Of a DNA stretch of 16,489 bases, positions 8,432 through 16,457 are shown piece by piece. The first letter of the stretch is position 1. Each line of letters opens with the position of its first letter. Both the position numbers and the translations under genes were made by a program. Source of the stretch: CAKSQF01 sp051868045 (GTDB lineage: Bacteria > Bacillota > Clostridia > Oscillospirales > CAG-272); assembly GCA_051868045.1 (NCBI GenBank), contig JBJDZN010000070.1, positions 1 to 16,489 of the forward strand, in the 5' to 3' direction. The notes beneath the pieces were generated by a model. It was not told where the DNA came from, ran no database searches, and worked only from the letters and a program-made list of their open reading frames with translations.

Positions 8432-8460
8432 TTGACAAACATTCCGAGGACAGATATAAT
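8432..8460 (+). promoter_or_regulatory. Perfect consensus promoter of the araC-GRE-GH127 operon
   Basis: TTGACA (8432-8437) and TATAAT (8455-8460) with a 17-bp spacer match the sigma-A consensus completely. The start of transcription should be near 8467, about 30 bases before the regulator's ATG at 8497, with AAAGGGG (8481-8487) as ribosome binding site. No comparably good promoter or clear terminator occurs before 13237, so this promoter probably serves at least the first four rightward genes, and perhaps all five. Confidence 0.93.
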
Positions 8461-8496
8461 ACAGGCAGGAGCCGACAATGAAAGGGGTAGATTATC

Positions 8497-9360
8497 ATGG
8501 ATCTGGTTTATCTTTCGGAACAGCCGGCAAGATACTGCACAAGCGGACAGTTCATCTGCGAGGACGGCGGTGCCGTCCATCCCGAACGGATTCTGGATAC
8601 CTTCGTTCTGCTTTTGGGCAACGAAGGGGAGTATCGCATTGCCGTTGAGGATCAGGAGTACCGTCTGACCCCCGGCAGTTTTCTGCTCCTGCCCGCCGGC
8701 ATCCGTCACTACGGAACGGCACCCTGCGCACCGGGGCTTCGCCATTATTGGTGCCATTTCTATCTGGAAAGGGCAACGCTCTTCGACGGAAGTACTCTTC
8801 CCGATGCGGGAGAGATCGGCAATCGGATTTATCTGCCGATTTTCGGAAAAGTCGCCAATCCCGATCAGCTCCGTCTGATTTTTCATCAACTGATTGATCG
8901 CTCCCGAAGCGGTAGTCTTTACCGGGAACCCATCTGCAATTATCTTCTGAACATTCTTCTCATGGAACTGTCCGACGGCTATGTGAGGCAGGTCACACAC
9001 ACGGGTGAGGGCGGAAAAGCGGACTATATTGCCGCTCAGGTTCTGGAGTGGATTCGGTTGAACAGCACTTCCGTGACCCGAGTGGCAGAGGTTGCCAATC
9101 ATTTTGGCTACAACTGTGAATATCTGACCACCCTGATCAAGCGGGTCACCGGCAAAACGCTTGCGAGTCACATTACCGAAAACAAAATCGCAGAAGGAAA
9201 ACGGCTTCTGCTCTGTACAGACAAGCCTATCAAGGAAATCGCCACCTTGTGCGGCTTTCACAGCGATAAATATTTTCTGCGGGTCTTCCGGAAATGCGTG
9301 GGGCTGTCCCCCGGAGAGTTCCGAACGGCCTACTGCAAGGTTCATTATAATACGGTTTAA
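8497..9360 (+). CDS. AraC-family transcriptional regulator with cupin sensor domain
   Basis: The 287-residue protein has the two-domain plan of sugar-responsive AraC regulators. Residues about 20-95 form a cupin-like effector domain, recognisable from the PGSFLLLPAGIRHY turn (59-72) and the HYWCHFYL strand (83-90). A helical linker covers about 120-185. The C-terminal DNA-binding domain spans about 190-280, with helix-turn-helix 1 at about 193-213 (VAEVANHFGYNCEYLTTLIK) and helix-turn-helix 2 at about 243-265. The closing signature has the usual form: EIATLCGFHSDKYFLRVFRK, then G-SPGEFR. It is divergent from the GH51-like gene and is the first gene of the rightward operon, 41 bp before the glycyl radical enzyme. 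It probably binds the paired AAAAGGTGTAC boxes, controlling itself and both enzyme sets. The inducer is likely an arabinose-containing sugar or its product, but this is not shown. Confidence 0.95.
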   Translation: MDLVYLSEQPARYCTSGQFICEDGGAVHPERILDTFVLLLGNEGEYRIAVEDQEYRLTPGSFLLLPAGIRHYGTAPCAPGLRHYWCHFYLERATLFDGSTLPDAGEIGNRIYLPIFGKVANPDQLRLIFHQLIDRSRSGSLYREPICNYLLNILLMELSDGYVRQVTHTGEGGKADYIAAQVLEWIRLNSTSVTRVAEVANHFGYNCEYLTTLIKRVTGKTLASHITENKIAEGKRLLLCTDKPIKEIATLCGFHSDKYFLRVFRKCVGLSPGEFRTAYCKVHYNTV

Positions 9361-9401
9361 CGTTTTTTCCCTTTTTCACAGTCAAAACAAGGAGGTTCGC
9401 C

Positions 9402-11429
9402 ATGACCGATCGGATTCAAAGGATGCGTGATGCCCTGCTCAGAGGGGATCACAAGGTTCACCGCAGGTCCGTAAGTCCTGCCGTTTCGGAGTTTTTTCGC
9501 CGTCCCGGGGATTCCATGCTCTGCCGTGCCGGCAAACGGCTTATCTGCCGACTGAACGCTGAGGTCCCGATTGTGGATCCGGATGCCAGAATCGTCTTTC
9601 AGCGCACAACCGCCAATTTCCCCGATCTCTGCTCCGACGAAGAACTGGCGATACTGCGGGAGAGTCATTTTCTCCATGAAAGAGGAACCGTCTCCAACAT
9701 TTGCCCCGATTACGGCAAAATCATCGCATCCGGGCTGTCGGGTGTTCTCTCCGAGCTTGACGGCAAAGAAGGCGAGCTTTTCACGGTGCAAAAGGGTGAA
9801 ATAACCGCCCTGCTGTCGCTTTGCGAATGCTACCGTCAACGGGCAGAAGAAGTGGGAAACACCTATGTCGCCGATATTCTGTCAAGGATTCCTTATCATG
9901 GAGCAAAAAGTTTCGGGGAAGCTCTCCAGTTCTTCCGGATTCTTCACTTTACCGTCTGGGCAGAGGGAGAATATCATGTGATCGTCGGTCGGCTGGATCA
10001 GTTCCTGTATCCCTATCTTGCCGCCGATCTTTCGGCGGGACGGCTGACAAGGGATTCTGCGCTTGAACTTCTGGAAGAATTTTTCCTGTCCTTTAATCTG
10101 GACAGCGATCTCTACCCCGGAATGCAGCAGGGAGATGACGGGCAGTCGGTCATGCTGGGCGGCTATGATGAGAACGGTCAGGACTGCTACAACCTGCTGT
10201 CCGAGCTGTGCATGACGGCTTGCGGCGAGCTTTGTCTTGCCGATCCCAAGATCAATCTGCGGGTGTCCGGAAAGACCCCCGACGAGCGTTATCTCACCGC
10301 CACCGAACTGACCAAAAAAGGACTGGGGTTCCCCCAATATTCCAACGATGATGTGGTCATTCCCGGACTGCTTGCCCTGGGATATGATCCCAAGGATGCC
10401 TACAACTATGTGGTTGCCGCCTGTTGGGAGTTCATCATCCCGGGGTACGGCATGGAGATTCCCAACATCGCTGCCCTGTCCTTCCCGAAAGCAGTCAACG
10501 CCGCTCTTCCCTTCCTTCCCGACTGCGCCGATTTCGACGCTTTCTATACCCGTGTCAAGGAGGAAGTCCGAAAAGAGATCGCCCGTCTGACCGCCGGCGT
10601 CTCAAACCTGTTCATTCTGCCGGCTCCCTTTTTGTCCATCATGGAGGAGGGCTGTCCTGAAACCGGGCGGGATGTGTCGAAGGGCAACCGATACAACAGT
10701 TACGGAATCCACGGAGTGGGACTGTCCACCGCCGTCGATTCGCTGGCGGCAATCCGTCACTTTGTCTTTGAAACAGGTGAAATTTCAGCATCCCGGATGC
10801 TTACCATGGTTACCGCCGACTTCCGGGGTTTTGAGGGCGATCAGGCTCTTCTGAGAAGTTCTCCCCTCAAAATGGGAAACAACATAGACGAGGTGGACCG
10901 TTTTGCCTGCGAGCTTCTGGCTCTCTTTGCCGATACGCTGGAACCGCTTCGGAACGAGCGGGGCGGGCGATTCCGGGCAGGTACCGGATCTGCCATGTTC
11001 TATCTGCACAAAGATGAGCATTTTGCCACGCCCGACGGCAAAAATGCCGCCGAGCCCTACGGAACCAACTATTCTCCGGGACTGTATGTCCGAAACAAGG
11101 GTCCCTTTTCGGTGATTGCCTCCTTTACCAAGCCCGATCTGACCCGCACCATCAACGGAGGTCCCCTGACCATGGAGTTCCATGCCAACAGCTTCCTGAC
11201 AAAGGACGGCATGAAATCGGTCGCCATGCTGGTAAAGTGCTTTGTGGAGCGGGGTGGGCATCAGCTTCAGCTGAACGCCGTGGATGCGGAGGTATTGAAG
11301 GATGCTCAGAAGCATCCGGAAAACTACCGGAGTCTGATTGTCCGTGTCTGGGGCTGGTCCGCCTACTTCGTGGAGCTGGACCGTGAGTATCAGGAGCAGA
11401 TCATCCGAAGACAGGAGTTTGCGCCATGA
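9402..11429 (+). CDS. Short divergent glycyl radical enzyme (pyruvate formate-lyase superfamily)
   Basis: The 675-residue cytoplasmic enzyme belongs to the PFL-like/glycerol-dehydratase-like superfamily but is shorter than the usual 750-850 residues. Superfamily marks are GRLDQFLYPY (196-205), the thiyl-radical loop AACWEF with C341 and E343, and the C-terminal glycyl loop around G651 in RVWGWSAYF, preceded by GGHQLQLNAV (618-627). The Cys-x-Glu loop is the form found in eliminases such as glycerol, propanediol and hydroxyproline dehydratases and choline lyase. Pyruvate formate-lyase has Cys-Cys instead, so a dehydratase or lyase reaction is more likely than PFL activity. The glycyl motif departs from the usual R-V-[SAC]-G-Y form at two places (W650 and W652). 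An AAGGAGG site lies seven bases before the ATG. The stop codon overlaps the activase start. The substrate is unknown. Confidence 0.9.
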   Translation: MTDRIQRMRDALLRGDHKVHRRSVSPAVSEFFRRPGDSMLCRAGKRLICRLNAEVPIVDPDARIVFQRTTANFPDLCSDEELAILRESHFLHERGTVSNICPDYGKIIASGLSGVLSELDGKEGELFTVQKGEITALLSLCECYRQRAEEVGNTYVADILSRIPYHGAKSFGEALQFFRILHFTVWAEGEYHVIVGRLDQFLYPYLAADLSAGRLTRDSALELLEEFFLSFNLDSDLYPGMQQGDDGQSVMLGGYDENGQDCYNLLSELCMTACGELCLADPKINLRVSGKTPDERYLTATELTKKGLGFPQYSNDDVVIPGLLALGYDPKDAYNYVVAACWEFIIPGYGMEIPNIAALSFPKAVNAALPFLPDCADFDAFYTRVKEEVRKEIARLTAGVSNLFILPAPFLSIMEEGCPETGRDVSKGNRYNSYGIHGVGLSTAVDSLAAIRHFVFETGEISASRMLTMVTADFRGFEGDQALLRSSPLKMGNNIDEVDRFACELLALFADTLEPLRNERGGRFRAGTGSAMFYLHKDEHFATPDGKNAAEPYGTNYSPGLYVRNKGPFSVIASFTKPDLTRTINGGPLTMEFHANSFLTKDGMKSVAMLVKCFVERGGHQLQLNAVDAEVLKDAQKHPENYRSLIVRVWGWSAYFVELDREYQEQIIRRQEFAP

Positions 11430-12271
11430 GTACCGGAGTCGTTTTTGACATCAAGGAGCTTGGACAGTACGACGGCGACGGAGTTCGGCTGACCGTGTTT
11501 CTAAAAGGCTGTCCCCTTCGATGCGTCTGGTGCCACAATCCCGAAGGAATATCGCCGGAGATTCAACTTTTCAAGCGGGAGAAGGAATGTACCCATTGCA
11601 ATCTCTGTCAATCGCCCTGCCGTCATCCCGAATGCAGGAACGCCGGAGTCTGTCTCTACCGATGTCCCAAGGGACTGTTGACTGCCGTCGGCAAACGATA
11701 CCGTCCGCAAGAGCTTGCCGACGAGATTCAGAGTTACGGTGATTTCATCAAATACGGCGGCGTGACCTTTTCGGGAGGAGAACCCACCCTGCAGGCGGAT
11801 TTCCTGTCCGAGGTCTGCGACAGGCTACCGCAGGTTCACAAGGCACTTGAAACCTGTGCCTATGCCGATCCCGACAGTTTTCTTCATCTTTGCCTGCGCA
11901 TGGATCAGATCTTCGTGGATCTCAAGCTATGGGACAGCGATCTGCACAAAACCTACACCGGACGCACCAACGGTCAGATTCTCGCCAACATCCGTTCGCT
12001 CTCTGTCGCCAATCTTCCCTTCACGCTGAGAGTCCCCCTGATTCCCGGAATCACCGACACCATCGACAATCAGAAGGCAATTGCCGATTTTGCCGCCGCC
12101 CTCGGAAGCCTTCGTCGGGTAGAGCTTTTGGGATACAACCGCTTTACCCCAGTAAAATACCGAAAATTCGGACTTGACTGTCCGATTTCCGGAGAATTGC
12201 CTGAAATCAGTCCACACCCCGAGTTCTTTTGGGAACGCGGAATCGACTGTCGGGTATATTCATCCAAATAA
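11426..12271 (+). CDS. Glycyl radical enzyme activating enzyme (radical SAM)
   Basis: This 281-residue radical SAM protein should install the glycyl radical on G651 of the enzyme encoded just upstream. Its start overlaps that gene's stop as ATGA, and AGGAG lies eight bases upstream, so the pair is translationally coupled. The S-adenosylmethionine cluster ligands are C29, C33 and C36 in the CX3CX2C motif CPLRCVWC, followed by HNPEG. The GGE motif is FSGGEP (115-120). A cysteine-rich insert (55-80) has seven cysteines, spaced CX2CX2CX3CX4CX5CX3C, the last followed by proline. Many activases of this type carry two ferredoxin-like clusters there; only one complete four-cysteine set is obvious here. 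DLKLWD and HKTYTG (165-178) are conserved in this group. It needs a reduced electron donor and an anaerobic cytoplasm. Confidence 0.95.
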   Translation: MSTGVVFDIKELGQYDGDGVRLTVFLKGCPLRCVWCHNPEGISPEIQLFKREKECTHCNLCQSPCRHPECRNAGVCLYRCPKGLLTAVGKRYRPQELADEIQSYGDFIKYGGVTFSGGEPTLQADFLSEVCDRLPQVHKALETCAYADPDSFLHLCLRMDQIFVDLKLWDSDLHKTYTGRTNGQILANIRSLSVANLPFTLRVPLIPGITDTIDNQKAIADFAAALGSLRRVELLGYNRFTPVKYRKFGLDCPISGELPEISPHPEFFWERGIDCRVYSSK

Positions 12272-12304
12272 AAAAATTTTATGCAAAGAAAGGAATTAAA
12301 AAGC

Positions 12305-13237
12305 ATGAAAAACACCAAGAAATGGCTGACATGGATTCTGTTCGGAGCATTGACCCTGAATCTCCTGATTTCCTGTTCGCCCAATGAAGACACACCCACC
12401 ACATCCGGAACCCAGTCGAATACGTCGTCTTCGACCACCTCGACAACGCCCGCTCAAACCACCCAAGAAGTAACCACCCCCGAAGTTACCACCTCAACCA
12501 CCGATCCGAACCCCACCAATCCGGTCGTCTTTACCCCTTCCGATCTTGAAGGTCTGCTGATCTGGTACGACTTCTCCACTCTGGAAGATGCCGACGGCAC
12601 AGAAGTTAACGAGGTGGTCAATCTGGCAGGCGATCAGTACAAAGCCGTTGCAAACGGTGCCACCGGATCCGTCCAGACCGACGGAATCGGCGGACTGCCC
12701 GCTCTGAGCTGCTCGAAAGACACTTCCTACACGGTGGAAGGCAGTGAAACGCTGGACTTCCATGACTTCACCATCATCACCGTCATCAAGGCGCGCACCT
12801 ATGTCAACAACAGCGACCAGAACCAGATCTTTTCCAAGCTTGCCGCAGGCGATCCCTGGGATCATCAGTGGTATTTCAACATCAACGGCGACTGCCGCTT
12901 CAATGCGGGCTGGAAGGACACCACCGGTGCCTTTATGGATTTGGGTTCCGCAGATGCCGCTCTTTCCATGGATACCTCCTATATCCTCATTTCTTCCAAA
13001 GTGGGAACCAACTCCGATCTGTACATCAACGGCAGTCTGATCGGTACGCTGGTCTCCTCCGTTGATACGGTAGCCCTCAATCAGGTGCCCATCTACATCG
13101 GTTCAAACGGCAGTTACAGCCAGTGCATGGACGGTCTGATCGGCGAAATTCTGCTGATTCAGGGCGCACCGAGCCAGACCGATCTTCAGAATTTGCAGAT
13201 CTACCTTTCCAATAAATGGAGCATTCAAATGGGTTAA
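12305..13237 (+). CDS. LamG-like lipoprotein, stand-alone copy of the next gene's N-terminal domain
   Basis: From the ATG at 12305 the product has 310 residues. It has a lipoprotein signal with lipobox LISC (cysteine 24), a Ser/Thr/Pro linker (about 25-75), then one concanavalin-like/LamG domain to the end. The open frame starts at 12281, but the ATG at 12305 is chosen because AAAGGA lies ten bases upstream, exactly as in the next gene, and because the two signal peptides then align from their first residue. The domain matches residues 68-297 of the downstream GH127 protein at about 79 percent identity by hand alignment, and stops (IQM-G-stop) where the other continues into its Ig-like domain. 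No catalytic motif is visible. It is probably a surface carbohydrate-binding or adhesive lipoprotein, or the remnant of a duplicated GH127 gene. It lies 33 bp after the activase gene. Confidence 0.85.
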   Translation: MKNTKKWLTWILFGALTLNLLISCSPNEDTPTTSGTQSNTSSSTTSTTPAQTTQEVTTPEVTTSTTDPNPTNPVVFTPSDLEGLLIWYDFSTLEDADGTEVNEVVNLAGDQYKAVANGATGSVQTDGIGGLPALSCSKDTSYTVEGSETLDFHDFTIITVIKARTYVNNSDQNQIFSKLAAGDPWDHQWYFNINGDCRFNAGWKDTTGAFMDLGSADAALSMDTSYILISSKVGTNSDLYINGSLIGTLVSSVDTVALNQVPIYIGSNGSYSQCMDGLIGEILLIQGAPSQTDLQNLQIYLSNKWSIQMG

Positions 13238-13382
13238 GCCGACCTTCGGTCTGACCCTACCGCCGGCACTTTCCGCCTCTCGGCGGGAAGTGCCGGAAAT
13301 AAATGGAACGACCGTTTTTCAAAGGGATAATCCTTTGTCAATTCAAACAAAGCATATTTTTAGAAGAAAGGAATGATTCACC
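13238..13382 (+). promoter_or_regulatory. Leader of the GH127 gene with strong hairpin
   Basis: This 145-bp gap is the longest in the rightward operon. A 15-bp stem (13263-13277 with 13282-13296, one G-U pair) closes a TCTC loop. The bases after it are GC-poor but hold no T-run, so it is a poor intrinsic terminator. It may be an mRNA stabiliser, processing site or attenuator. A small hairpin GACC-TTC-GGTC (13241-13251) precedes it. A weak TTGTCA at 13335-13340 lacks a good -10 partner, so no separate promoter is claimed. The GH127 ribosome binding site is AAAGGA at 13367-13372. Confidence 0.5.
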
Positions 13383-16300
13383 ATGAATAAAGCAAAAAAA
13401 TGGCTTACATGGGTTTTACTTGGAGCTATGACGATGAATTTTCTGATTTCCTGTTCACCTTCGGGAAACACCGATAGCACATCGGGAACAAGTTCGGATA
13501 CAACGGCGTCGAATACCGAAACATCGCAAAATCCCGCAACCTCTCCCGAGCCTACCACTACGCCTGAAACCTTTACCCCTGCCGATCTTGAGAATCTGCT
13601 GATCTGGTATGACCTGTCCTCCCTGAATGCCGCCGACGGTGAGGATGTCAAGGAGATTGCCAATCTGGCAGGCGATCAGTACAAAGCGGTTGCAAACCGC
13701 ACCTGCGGCACCCTTCAGACCGACGGAATCGGCGGTCTTCCCGCTTTGAGCTGTACAAAGAATACCTCCTACACGGTGGAAGGCAGTGAAATTCTTGACT
13801 TTTACGATTTCACCATTGTAACCGTCATCAAGGCGCGCACCTATACTGCCAACAGCGACCAGAACCAGATCTTTTCCAAGCTGGCGTCCGGCGCACCCTG
13901 GGATCATCAGTGGTACTTCAATATCAACAGTGACTGCCGTTTCAATGCGGGCTGGAAGGACACCACCGGTGCCTTTATGGATTTCGGATCCTCCACCGCA
14001 ACCCTGTCCATGAACACCCCCTACCTTCTGGTATCCTCCAAATCGGGGACAACCTCCGACCTGTACATCAACGGCAGTATGATCGGCACCCTGGTCTCCT
14101 CTGTCAGTACCGTCGCTCTCAATCAGGCACCCATCTACATCGGCGCAAACGGCAGCTACAGCCAGTGTATGGACGGTCTGATCGGCGAGATTCTGCTGAT
14201 CAAGGGTACGCCCGACAAAACCGATCTTTATAATATTCAGAACTATCTTTCCGAGAAATGGAGCATTCAAATGGACAAATCTGCCTTCTTACCCGAAAAT
14301 ACCGAAATCACCATCTCTGTTGACGGCGAGGAGATCCGGGAATTCAGTCTGAAGCAGACCTCCTATCTGCGCACACTGGCAAACGGGGCAACAACGGTTC
14401 CCACGGTAACGGCAAGCTGCACCGTGGACGGTGTCGACTCTCCCTGCACGGTGACTCAGGCTGACAGCACCACCGGTACCGCTACCGTTCACCTGACCGA
14501 TTACGACATGGATTACACCGTTCGATTCAGCGTACTGGATCGGGATACCACCTCCATCACCCCTGCCGATGTCACGGAAGTCGAGCTTCTGGACGGATTC
14601 TGGAAGGAACTGGTGGAAATGTATGCTTCCAAAACCATTGATATCGTCTTCGATCACTTTATCGACCAGGGCGCACTGCGCAACTTTGAAAAGGTCATCA
14701 ATGGCGGCGGAACCCCCGAAAACAATCCCTGGCTGGACGGTCTGCTCTTCGAGACCATCACCGCTGCCGGCGATTTTCTTGCAGTCTACGACGATCCCGA
14801 TTTGAAGGCAAAGGTGGATTCCTATATTGACGTGGTCTACCGTGCTTCCATGACAAGTGAAAACGGTTATCTTTCCACGCACGCCATGCTGGCAAAGCCC
14901 GGTCAGTACTTTGACGAGCACGGTCAGGGCATCTGGTATCATGAATGCTACAATTTCGGTTGCATGGCAGAGGCTGCGGTTCATTATTACAAGGCAACCG
15001 GTGAGACCAAACTGCTCTTCGTTGCTATCCGCTTTGCCGAGTTCATTGCCGATAATTACGGTTACGGCACTAAGGCGGACGGAACGCCCAAGATCAACAT
15101 GGTTCCCTCCCACTCCCTGACCGAGGAAGCTCTGCTGGAGCTTTACCGTCTGCTTCGGGACACCGACGGACTGGTAGAAGAAATGGAACAGTACAGCGAC
15201 AAGTACCCTCTGTCCATCGACATTGCCGAATATGCCGATCTGGTGAAATTCTGGATTGAGAACCGTGGCAATTCCGAGGGGCGGGTCAACAACACCCTGT
15301 ACGGCAAGTATGCCCAGGACGATCTCTACTACTTCGATCAGGTAGTGGCAGAGGGTCACGCCGTCCGTGCCAATCTCTTCTACACCGGAATTGCCGCCGC
15401 AGGTCAGGAATTCAACAATCTGACCTATCTGCAAACGGCGCAGAACCTTTGGACCAACATTGTGGGCAAGCAGATGTACATTACCGGCGGCGTGGGTGCC
15501 ACCGGTCAGGATGAAGCCTACGCAGACGACTACGATCTGCCCAATAACGGCTACTGCGAGACCTGCGCACAGGTCGCCATGGCGTTCTTCACCGAATATC
15601 TTTCCGAATCCTTTGAAGACAGCTCCTACGGAGACACCATCGAGCGTCTGATGTACAACGGCATTCTGGGCTGCACTTCCCTTTCCGGCGACCGTTTCTA
15701 TTATACTCAGCCCCTGAATTCCATCAATGACGACCGTTGGGAATGGCATGACTGCGCTTGCTGTCCTCCTATGTTCCTGAAATTCTATTCGACGCTGGCA
15801 AACTACATCTACTCCTACACCGATTCCACCGTCTATATCAACCAGTTCGTCAGCTCCACCCTGACAAACGGCGAACGGGTTCTGACGGTCAACACCGATA
15901 TGCCCTGGAGCGGAAACACGAAAATCTCCATTGAGAGCGGCAGTTTTGAACTTGCCATCCGGATCCCCGAATGGGCAAAGAATCAGCCCATCACCCTGAC
16001 ACTCAACGGAGAAGCCGTGGAGATCACCGAGAGAAACGGTTTTGCCGTTCTTCAGGTCAATGCGGGTGACATCGTGGAATACACCCTGACCCTGATTCCC
16101 GTCCGTTCCTATGCCGACGAGCAGGTCGTAGCAGACCAAGGCAGAGTCGCCATCACCTACGGTCCGCTGGTTATGTGCGTCGAGTCCACCGACAATCAGA
16201 ACATTCCCGGCATCGCCTCGAGCGAGAATTCGATCAAGCTGGATGTCAACGCATCCCTGACCGCCGTCTTTGAGGAAGATCTGCTGGGCGGCGTGGTGAC

Positions 16301-16457
16301 GGTTCACACCACCGTTTACCGCAACGATACCGAGTACGACTGCATTCTGATTCCCTTCTATGCAAGAGCCAACAGAGAAACCTGCTCGGCATATGTCTGG
16401 ATTCTGGAGCAGAATTGCTGTGCGGATGTCATCAAGGGTCTTGAAGGCGGCAACTGA
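13383..16457 (+). CDS. Secreted LamG plus GH127 beta-L-arabinofuranosidase lipoprotein
   Basis: The 1024-residue lipoprotein (lipobox LISC, cysteine 24) has a Ser/Thr/Pro linker, a LamG-like domain (about 68-297), an Ig-like beta domain (about 303-388), and a GH127 catalytic module (about 396-1010). That module has an alpha/alpha-barrel to about 820 and then beta-sandwiches. GH127 enzymes such as HypBA1 use a zinc-bound cysteine nucleophile. The matching residues are here: E726 and C728 in the ETC motif, C793 and C794 in ACCPP, with C793 the expected nucleophile. E711 in DEAY before the DYDLPN motif is the likely acid/base. The predicted action is removal of terminal beta-L-arabinofuranosyl groups from the outer cell surface. 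It is the last gene seen in the operon, preceded by AAAGGA ten bases before the ATG. The stop is 32 bp before the window end, so the following terminator is not seen. Confidence 0.92.
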   Translation: MNKAKKWLTWVLLGAMTMNFLISCSPSGNTDSTSGTSSDTTASNTETSQNPATSPEPTTTPETFTPADLENLLIWYDLSSLNAADGEDVKEIANLAGDQYKAVANRTCGTLQTDGIGGLPALSCTKNTSYTVEGSEILDFYDFTIVTVIKARTYTANSDQNQIFSKLASGAPWDHQWYFNINSDCRFNAGWKDTTGAFMDFGSSTATLSMNTPYLLVSSKSGTTSDLYINGSMIGTLVSSVSTVALNQAPIYIGANGSYSQCMDGLIGEILLIKGTPDKTDLYNIQNYLSEKWSIQMDKSAFLPENTEITISVDGEEIREFSLKQTSYLRTLANGATTVPTVTASCTVDGVDSPCTVTQADSTTGTATVHLTDYDMDYTVRFSVLDRDTTSITPADVTEVELLDGFWKELVEMYASKTIDIVFDHFIDQGALRNFEKVINGGGTPENNPWLDGLLFETITAAGDFLAVYDDPDLKAKVDSYIDVVYRASMTSENGYLSTHAMLAKPGQYFDEHGQGIWYHECYNFGCMAEAAVHYYKATGETKLLFVAIRFAEFIADNYGYGTKADGTPKINMVPSHSLTEEALLELYRLLRDTDGLVEEMEQYSDKYPLSIDIAEYADLVKFWIENRGNSEGRVNNTLYGKYAQDDLYYFDQVVAEGHAVRANLFYTGIAAAGQEFNNLTYLQTAQNLWTNIVGKQMYITGGVGATGQDEAYADDYDLPNNGYCETCAQVAMAFFTEYLSESFEDSSYGDTIERLMYNGILGCTSLSGDRFYYTQPLNSINDDRWEWHDCACCPPMFLKFYSTLANYIYSYTDSTVYINQFVSSTLTNGERVLTVNTDMPWSGNTKISIESGSFELAIRIPEWAKNQPITLTLNGEAVEITERNGFAVLQVNAGDIVEYTLTLIPVRSYADEQVVADQGRVAITYGPLVMCVESTDNQNIPGIASSENSIKLDVNASLTAVFEEDLLGGVVTVHTTVYRNDTEYDCILIPFYARANRETCSAYVWILEQNCCADVIKGLEGGN

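Noticed and set aside
8422..9345. A 307-residue minus-strand frame opposite the AraC regulator
   Set aside because: It would run over the consensus plus-strand promoter and has no motifs; the AraC frame has clear cupin and helix-turn-helix sequences.
9402..11429. Calling the radical enzyme pyruvate formate-lyase itself
   Set aside because: PFL has adjacent catalytic cysteines and a longer chain. Here a single cysteine is followed by Trp-Glu, as in eliminase-type enzymes, and the genomic context is glycosidic.
13316..13363. A separate promoter for the GH127 gene
   Set aside because: TTGTCA and GATAAT-like elements occur, but no -35/-10 pair has an acceptable 16-18 bp spacing.
14289..16307. 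A 672-residue open frame on the minus strand opposite the GH127 gene
   Set aside because: Same reasoning: composition dominated by Gly, Val, His and Asp, no family motifs, no promoter or ribosome binding site, fully antisense to a well-supported enzyme.
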